20,525 bases of DNA from a virus. The position numbers and the translations under genes were made by a program. The stretch spans positions 1 to 20,525 of IMG/VR virus record IMGVR_UViG_3300013126_001462; one strand, 5' to 3'. Below are positions 1 to 9,200 of the stretch, piece after piece. Position 1 is the stretch's first letter. Each line of letters opens with the position of its first letter. Under the pieces are notes generated by a model. That model was not told where the DNA came from. It made no database searches and saw nothing but the letters and a program-made list of their open reading frames with translations.

Positions 1-279
1 AAATTACCACTTGCATCTCTCAATACAATAGTACTTGCTGTATTGGCAGTTGCTGCTGTTATTGTAGCACTATTGGCTTGGTTAGTTATACTACCAGCAG
101 TAGTAGCACTGGTAGCACTGGTAGCACTAGTAGCATTGCCTGATAAACTAGCAGTTATAGTTCCTGCACTAAAATTACCACTTGCATCTCTCAATACAAT
201 AGTACTTGCTGTATTGGCAGTTGCTGCTGTTATTGTAGCACTATTGGCTTGGTTAGTTATACTACCAGCAGTAGTAGCA
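1..279 (-). repeat. 171-bp-period tandem repeat in the giant fibre gene
   Basis: Bases 1-108 are repeated exactly at 172-279, an offset of 171 bp or 57 codons, and the first copy runs off the left edge. Both copies encode ANTASTIV-LRDASGNF-type fibre repeats followed by an AGSITNQANSATI segment. Diverged copies of the RDASGNFSAGTI segment also occur near 360-430 and 1040-1130. The period is a multiple of three, so copy-number change would keep the frame. Confidence 0.9.
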
Positions 280-3200
280 GTTGCAGCATTACCTGTACAG
301 CTACCCGAGCTTCCACTTACATTACCTGTTACATTTCCTGTTAGATTACCAGAAAAGGTGGCAGTAATAGTGCCTGCACTAAAATTACCACTTGCATCAC
401 GTTTAACTAACGTACTTGCTGTATTTGCTGTAGCACTTGATACATTAAAGGTAGTTCCACTTAATGAAAGATCGGTTCCGGCACTGTAAGTAGTATTAGT
501 ATCTGGATTAGCTGGCATAGTTAATGTAATAGTAGTGGTGCCAGTAATATGTCCATATGCATCATAAGTAACACTAGGTATTTTAAATGTACCACCAAAT
601 GCCAGTGTTCTTGTGGCTCCACCATCACTTACTGTACCAGCAGTAATTGCACTATTGGCATGCCCTAGTGTTATTGTAGCCGCAGTGCCTTGATTAGCTG
701 TAAATGTACCACTGCCAGTTAATCCATTATTACCCTGTACAGTAAGAGTACCATTACCAATATTATCAGTAAATGCCACATCTTTATATGTACTATATGC
801 TGTGCTTGATCCATAGGCCTGTTGCCAAATACGCATGCCTATAGCATCTTTACGGAACATTATAAGATTATCACTACCACCGCTACTATCACCATAACTA
901 CGCATATGTAGATAGTCTGCCCAAGGAGCTGTGTTATTGTTGTTAAATGAAGTAAAGCCAAATCTCATATAACTAGCTGGTATACTACTTGGTGATATAG
1001 TTCTAACATCACTAGTGGCTGCATATGTGCTGCTAGTAGCATTACCTGATAAACTAGCACTTATTGTACCTGCACTAAAATTGCCGCTAGCATCTCTCGC
1101 CACTATAGTACTTGCTGTATTTGCACTTGTAGCATTGCTAGTCACTGTGAATGTTTGAGCCGTTGTGCTATTAGCTGTAAAGGTAGCTGATCCTGATAAT
1201 CCTATGCCGCCTACACCCATTGTTAGTGTAGCATCACCTACATTAGCAGTAGCTACACTGGCAGCAGTGACGTGACCAAAAGTATCAAAATCAAAACTAA
1301 TATCTTGTATAAATGTAGTGCCACTGTTATCACTGCTTAAATTGGACACACTGCTGGTATCAGCATGTGATATATTAACAGTAACACCTTCACCACTTCC
1401 TGTAATAGTTAAACCACTAGTTCCAGTTTGAGCACCTGGAGTTCCAGAACTTACTGCTGCTATATAATTACCAGTAGTATCAGTTCCTAAAGCGACACTA
1501 TTCAAACCAATAGTTGTGGTCATACTTACATTAGTAGATCCATCAAATGTTATACTACCACTAACATCACCTGTTAAAGCAATAGTTCTGGCTGTTTCTA
1601 ATTTTGTAGCAGTGTCAGCATTTCCACTCAATCCACCACTTACAGCACCTTGGAAAGTTCCTGCAATAACAGTTGACCCAGCCCCAAATGTCCATTTATC
1701 AACACTTTCATCCCATAATAAACTTACATTAGCACTAGTACCTCTTTCTATTTCTATACCAGCATTTTGTGTTGGTGCAGCAGTTTCGTTACTGTTTAGT
1801 ACAATGATATTATCAGCTAACTCAATAGTTTCAGTATTGATTGTAGTAGTTGTGCCACTTACTGTTAGATTACCACCAATCACAGTATTGCCTGTGACAT
1901 TAAAGTTTCCACCAACATTGAGATTTTCAGTTACCGCTGTTCCACCAGTAACAATTAAAGTACCAGTTGAAGTGTTAGTGCTCGGGATATTACCTGCCAT
2001 TTCAACACGACCTGTACCAAACACTTTGAACTTGTCTGTACTAACAAGATTGGTAGGTCCACCATAAGTAAAGGCTATGTAGCTGGTAGTATCAGTAGCA
2101 GTAATAACCTTATCTATAGCCCAATGACTCTTTAAGTTATTATCCTTTACAAACGCACTACCATTCCAATTCAAATTAGTTAACCAACTAAATCTATTGG
2201 TTGTTCCTACACTAGTAAATCTAGTTTTAAAATCTGTAGTATAAGCACTTTGTAAACTAACACTAGTTAATGCCCCACTGCCATTGTAGGTAAGATTAAA
2301 TGTTGGATCGTCTATTACTGGACTTGCTTTATAAATCACCTGTCCACCAGTAGTAAAGTTAATAGTGCTACCATCAGTGGCTTGGAACGTCATCGTATTA
2401 CTTGCTGTTAATGTCTTAGCATTAGCCAATGTAAATGTGCCTGTGCTGTTGGAAATAGTCATTCCATTTACAGTCTTATTGGTCAATGCTTCTGTCCCTG
2501 CCAGTGTAGCCAATGTACCTGTTGTTGGGAAGGTCACACTTGTAGCAGCAGTCATAGTAAATGTACTGGCAAATGCTCCTGATGTAGTCAAGTTACCACC
2601 TAATGTAATAGTCTTTGTACCATTGTTAATGCCAGTTCCACCATATGTGGGGCTAATTATAGTGGCTTGCCAAGTACCTGTTGTAATAGTGCCCACTACG
2701 GTTAAACTACTATTAGTGACTCCAGAACCTAATGTTGTGCTGCTTAATACATCCACACCGTTGATCTTATAAGTTTTACCTGCGGCAAGATCCATATTCT
2801 CACTACTGGTCCAGCTACTTGTAGATTGTACCCAACGGAATAATTTATCAGTGGCGCCTTTTATTGTTATACCACCACCGGCAGCTGTAGCATCAGTAAT
2901 TCCACCAGTGTTGAAAACTACAGCTACGCCATTTGGACTAATTTGATCTGGCGGTGTATCAGCTGTAAACGTAAACAAATTAGCACCATTAATAGCAGTT
3001 ACTCTTGGATTGGCACCTAATTGGCCACCACTTACTCTACTTAATGTCATACCAGGAATCATTCCTGCTGTACTAGCAGTGATTGTAGTTGTCAGTGCTC
3101 CAACAGCAGTAAAGTTAATATTGCCACTACGACTTGATATTGGTTCTACTGAGCCTAATTCAATATTGTTATCATCCATTTGGATGTCATAGGCATTAAG

Positions 3201-6200
3201 TGTGCTAGCAGCACCGGTAATATTGACATTACCATTTACGGTGAGCCCGTTTAAGGTTATGCTGTCGGTCCAAACTGGACGTTTATTAGCACTACCTAAA
3301 CTCACTGGCTGAACATTTAATACACTATTGGTATCCCCAATGGCTAATTTTTGTATTATGGTGGAGCCACTGGCATATAACATATCCCCGACAGTATAAC
3401 TGGCAATATTAGTACCACCCTTATCTACAGGAACTTGACCAATAATATTACTTGGTGTTAGATAATATAATCCATCTTGTCCGTCTAGAGTACCTGCATC
3501 CACTACACCACTCTTAATAGCTACAGCACCCTGACTACCTCCGGTACCTACTTCAAATTGACTCTTATTAAATGACGCTACACCTAAGTTTGTATGGCCA
3601 AGAATATTTGCATTTTCCTGTCCTCCACTGACTACATCCACACCAACAGTAACTTCATTGTAGAATTCTTGTATGCCTCCAGGCCCCGGATCGAAGAATG
3701 GGCCAGTTATAGTAATAGCACTATCAACACTTGGTTTTTTGATCTTTTGTACGGCCTTGGCCCAAGTACTATCACCCCTTAGGAAAGTATTACTATTAGC
3801 AGTACCAACAGCTAATCTAGTAGTGCTCATTATACCACTAACAATATTAGTTGTATCTATATTACTGGCGCTTAGACTACTCCAGTTTTCTGCCAGTATA
3901 CTAGCATTATCTACAACACCAATAATTTTAATGCTTTGCTTTCTAAAACTGGCTACACCAGTTCCAGTATTAGTAAAATTAAATGCACCAATAGTAAGAC
4001 CTAATGTACTGGCCACTGCATCAGCTCTACCTTCATGTATAGTAAAAGTGTTAGTAGTCACACTTCCTACAAAGAATATGCTGTTAGTTAGTATACCGTA
4101 TGGTGGATCTGCTGCAATAATTTTTACTGCATCACCAGTAGCAAATCCATGATCTGGTATATAAACTGTATCTTTGGTGACATCTAGTATGGATAATGTT
4201 AAAGTTTGATTACCTGCACCAGAGTTAACAATTGTTAACTTGGTTGATAGACTATAAGTTGTATAAAGTTCAATGGTGTCAGCATCAATTTTTTTCACAT
4301 AATAGATGCTATTATTAACAATCCCACCTAATGGTGTTCCAAATCCTGCATTATATTGTACAGCATCACCATCATCAAATGGGTGACCAACGATAGTTAT
4401 ACGACTTAGCGCAGTATTAACATTGCCTCCTGAACCTGTACTAGCAGCATTAAATGTAGCAACTACGGTACTATCTAATTGATCAGTTGTTTTCGTTACA
4501 ACATTTGCATCTTCTGTAAATTCTGGTGCTATACTATTTGCATTAAACTTCAATGCGCCAACAATGTCAACATACACACGATTTTGTATTTGACTAACCT
4601 TAACACTAAATGCGCTTCCACCTGTACGTCCATTCAAATTTGCATCATTTGCACTGAGTCTATCTACTGTGGTGTATCCACTTCCACCGGCAGTTAGTAC
4701 TACATTAGTAACGACTCCACCACTCAGGAACAGATCTGCCCTAGCTCCAGTTCCTGATCCTCCTGTTAAAGGCACATCAGTATAAAATCCTGAAGGTGGT
4801 TGAGTATATCCACTACCTCCTGCTAATCCTGTTACTGGATCATTGCTATTGTCCAGTGCATTAGCAACACCTTCTACAATATATTCTATGGTGCCTTGTG
4901 CTTGACTATTACTACCTGTTACACTTGTTACTCCTGTAAAATCATAAGTTTGAGTTGGGTCTAATAGTAATATCTGTTTGGAATCTAATTCACTCAAAAT
5001 GTAATTAGTATTTTGATCTGGAATAATACCTCCTACTAGGGTAGGTGTTAATCCAGTGCTTACACCATTAAGAGTTAGTTCTCCTACAGTATCAAATGTA
5101 TCGTCAAAAAATTCATCTAAGCTTCCAATGACTACAGTAGTAGAATTATTGCCACCGACTACTCGACCAGTTGCTCCAGAACTAGCTTGTAGGATTAAAT
5201 CACCATCAACGGCCACTAATACACCATCTAGAGTCAATGATACTCCACTATATGTTTCAATGGCTAAATCACCATTTAAAATACTAGTAGGAGGTATTGT
5301 ATTAACCAAGTTTAGTCGACTACGATATCCATTACTTCTATATACTAGGAAGTTTCTTAATGGTGGTATCTGATCAGCACTTAATTTACCTAATGCATTT
5401 AACTGAGGGATACCCCCTGGTTGTGTAGTAGTTGTCAGTTCTTTGTCAATAAAGTCTCCTAGTCTATTTTCTAAGAAACTTCTAACAGCCAACTGTGTGC
5501 TTAATCTATTATGACTTGGTCCGCCTACTTCATTATCACCGAGGTCAATATCAGCACTAAATTCTTCAATAGTAATATTACCAACCGCTAACTTCAACGC
5601 ATCTAAAGCAGCAATACTAACAGTGTTTGTAAATTGTACATTACCTGTTTTGTTTTCAGCTTTAATAAAATCACCAACTTTAAAGTCACCAAGTTCATTA
5701 GTTCCTGATGTGTATACACGCCCTGGTAATTCACTGACTTGTTCATATTCAACTCTAGTACGTCCACCGTTTTGTGGCAGTGCGTTATAGTCAGTTCCGC
5801 TACCTGCATATTCCCAAGTGTGGCTACTGCTGTTAACAATACTAGGTCTATGTAACCATATTTGTTTACTTGGTAATGTTTCTAAATTGATTAGTTCATT
5901 ACCACTGGTAGTGGCCAATATTTTAAATGTAGCTGTATATAAGTTATCTACGTTTTGAACATCAGTTACATCAATATTTAGGATAGAAGGGCTACCATTG
6001 TCATATTGAATTACAGTATCTAAGGTAAAGTTATTTCTAATAAAATTTAAACCAACTAATACTTTTTCTACGCTAACAACTAGGCTTCGTGTTGTTGGAT
6101 CCCAACTGTATATGTATGCTCTATTTGGTGTTATACCACTGGTTATACCTTCAATTACTCTACCTGGAATAAATGTATAACTTTGTCCTATAGGAGGAGG

Positions 6201-9200
6201 TTCTACTTGTAATTTTTGATATACAACGTGACTTTCAGTGAGATCATCAATAAAAAATTCTTTAATATTCTTTAATAAAAGATGTTCACCCGTTGGCAAT
6301 GGAGCAGTAAATTTTGCCTTTATTTCAAAACTATCGTCCAAATATAATTCAAATTGATTGGCATTTAAAATTTTAATTACATATGTTTGCTCGTCATAAA
6401 GACCTTTAATTAAACTATTTCCATTAGTTCTATAAACTACTTTTTCAGTATTTTGAAACCCGTGAGCAGGGATAGTAATTACATTAGTATTAACATTTAT
6501 AACCGGTTCAATCTGTGCAGGACTAGTTCCTGGAATGGTAACATTATTACTTGGTGTAAAAGGTACCTGATCATCTACCTGTTTGTAACTATTAGTTACA
6601 TCTCCAATATTACTATAGTCAACTATTTCTGGAACATTAATGATACTGTCAATAATATCTATGATGATATCAAATAAATCACCAACTCTACTCTGTGCAT
6701 CAGGATGTACTAGCGCAATAGTTAACGATTTTAGTTCTTGGAAGGCAGCGATATTTTGAGTTCTTTGATTTATTAGAACTGCCACAGTGCTTGTAGAATA
6801 GGCTACACCAGCTTCAACGCTTTTACTATTGCCTCCTGTTAGTACATCATATGCTACTGCCTCTAATACTAGTAAAGTATCTCTTCTACAAGTATCTTCA
6901 TCATATGTAAATCCTGTATAATATGGCGCTGTGTTGGCAGTTACTTGGCTGTCAATCCAAGTTATTAGTGCATCTCTTAATTCTTCTTTGTTATTTAAAA
7001 TTGTGTTATATGTTTCTCTGTATACTGGATTTCTAAATCTAATTACATAATGCTGTATAGGTAAATCACCAAAACCAATAGCAGTAAGAGTTTGTTGTGC
7101 TCCTGCACTGCCTGTAGCAACTACAATACCTTTATTAAAATCAAAAGCATTAGGACTATAACCGTTAGCTCTTAAGGCGAATTGACCAAAGTTAGTAGCA
7201 CTATTGGTAATACTTAGATATCCACCACTTTGGCAATAGCTGCCATTCAAACAAAAAATTTGGAAACATGATACAATCTGTGCATACGCATCATTAATAA
7301 CACGATATCCTGTACCACCAAAGCTCAACATAGTAAATGCGTTACCTACCATTGATTTACCCTGTTGTGGAGCAGGCCCTTCTACTGGATTCTCTGCTTC
7401 AATTTGATTAGCTGGGATATTTGGGGTACGTACTTTACTACCATCTACTAGAACACCATTACCACCTAAGAAGCTGATAATGCTACAGTTCTGCACATAT
7501 GGGCTGATACTAATAACTGGTTTATTATTTGGTAGTCTAGTATATCCTACACGACTACATTCTGGATCAGCTGGATCATCAAACGCTACTGCATAGTCAA
7601 ATGTAAAGCTAGGTATATTGTTTACATCCAGTGCATCTCTGAAAGTTATCTCTGTAAAATAACAGCCATTACGTACACGTAGCATATCCTTACCAGCATT
7701 AAGTGGTCTAATATTACAGGCACGTAGACCAGCTCCTACTACACTAACGTTATCTGGAATAATAATTGGATTATCTTCGTAATAGTCTCCACTAGCAACT
7801 GCTATAACAATACGCTTTTCGTTTGGGATGTAGTCAGCAACAAAAGCTACAGTTTCGGTTTGAATGATTTCCTTGTCTGCTAGTAATGCTGCTCTAGCAT
7901 CACTCTTAGTTGGACTTATTGGTGTAGCATTAGGATATTCTGTATTTGGTGCTTGACTGGGTCCTTGATCTATAATTGTTACTACATATCCTAAAAGTTC
8001 CTGAGCTTTGTCTATGGCAGCACTACTCGCTGGATCACTTGGACCAAAAGAATTAAGATCATTTTGCAATACCGAATTGATTATTTCATCTTTCAAATAT
8101 CTATATGTTATTGCACTGGCTTGTCTATCATTGAATATAGGCAATCCCATCCCATAACTAAAGTATTTTTTAGCAGCATCAACAGTTTGACTATTGCCAC
8201 CATACATTAAGTCATAGGCTAAACTATAGACTAGGTATCTTATATCACGAGCGCACTTTTCTTCATTGTAAGCAAAATTATTAAACTCAACAGTAATAAA
8301 TTGACTTACTCCAGTAATAATAGCAGCTTTGTTTTCCTGTATCAGTCCAAAATTAAGTTGTGTTGTTGGATTAGCCGAACTAATATCTGGAAATACTTTA
8401 TTGTTTAAAGAACTAGTATTTTCATCTGTAATAACATCAATGATTATATCAACTAAATCTTGGCATTTGATAGTTTGTTCAGAATTAGTAGCAGGATATA
8501 ATGAAGTATCTTGTGTAAGAAGATTAGTACTAGATTTAGTAATTGGAACTGCGTTAACAATATCACCAATAATCTCTTGTAGTCTTGTATATGCTGCTAG
8601 TGTTTGTGCCTTCTCACCAGCACCTAATTGTAGCACGGCTCCAAATATATAAGCTTCTGCATTGGTGTAAGTTGCACTGTTTCCACCATATAATACATCG
8701 TATGTTACAGCATCAACAATAAATTCCACATCACGTCTACATTTATCTATTATACTTCCTGGGGTGCTGGCATATGATGGATAAGTATCAATTAACCAAG
8801 CAATGACTTCCTCTCTAATAAATGCTTTATTTGTTTGTAATTGATTTTTAGCATTTAAAACTGCAACTTCTGCATTACTAGGATTAGTGAAAGATACTGC
8901 ATCAATAGCAAGATAACCTTCCTCAAGAAAATCAATTATTTCCTGTACTTTATTTTTATAGCTTAAGAAGAATGTGCCACTGGTTACATATTGTTCACTT
9001 TCTCTGTATAATTGTTTTAATGCTGCTGCTGTCTGTATCTTTTGATTATAGAAAGTGCCTAATTGATTCTGTCTATCATAACTATATTGATTTTGTCTAG
9101 TGTTTAAGTTAGTTCCCAGTACTATGTCATATATAGCTCCTTCAATGACTAGACTCATATCTCTTTCACATTTGGTTACTGTGGGACCAGTATAACTAAA

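Noticed and set aside
103-138. Short spaced repeats that might suggest a CRISPR array
   Set aside because: The 9-bp units are directly adjacent with no spacers and lie in frame inside a coding sequence.
43-4152. Several plus-strand frames rich in Val, Leu, Ala and Pro over the giant fibre gene, resembling membrane proteins
   Set aside because: They are antisense shadows of Thr/Ala/Gly/Asn-rich fibre codons. The minus-strand frame is continuous through the entire stretch and has recognisable domains; the plus frames are broken and have no ribosome sites.
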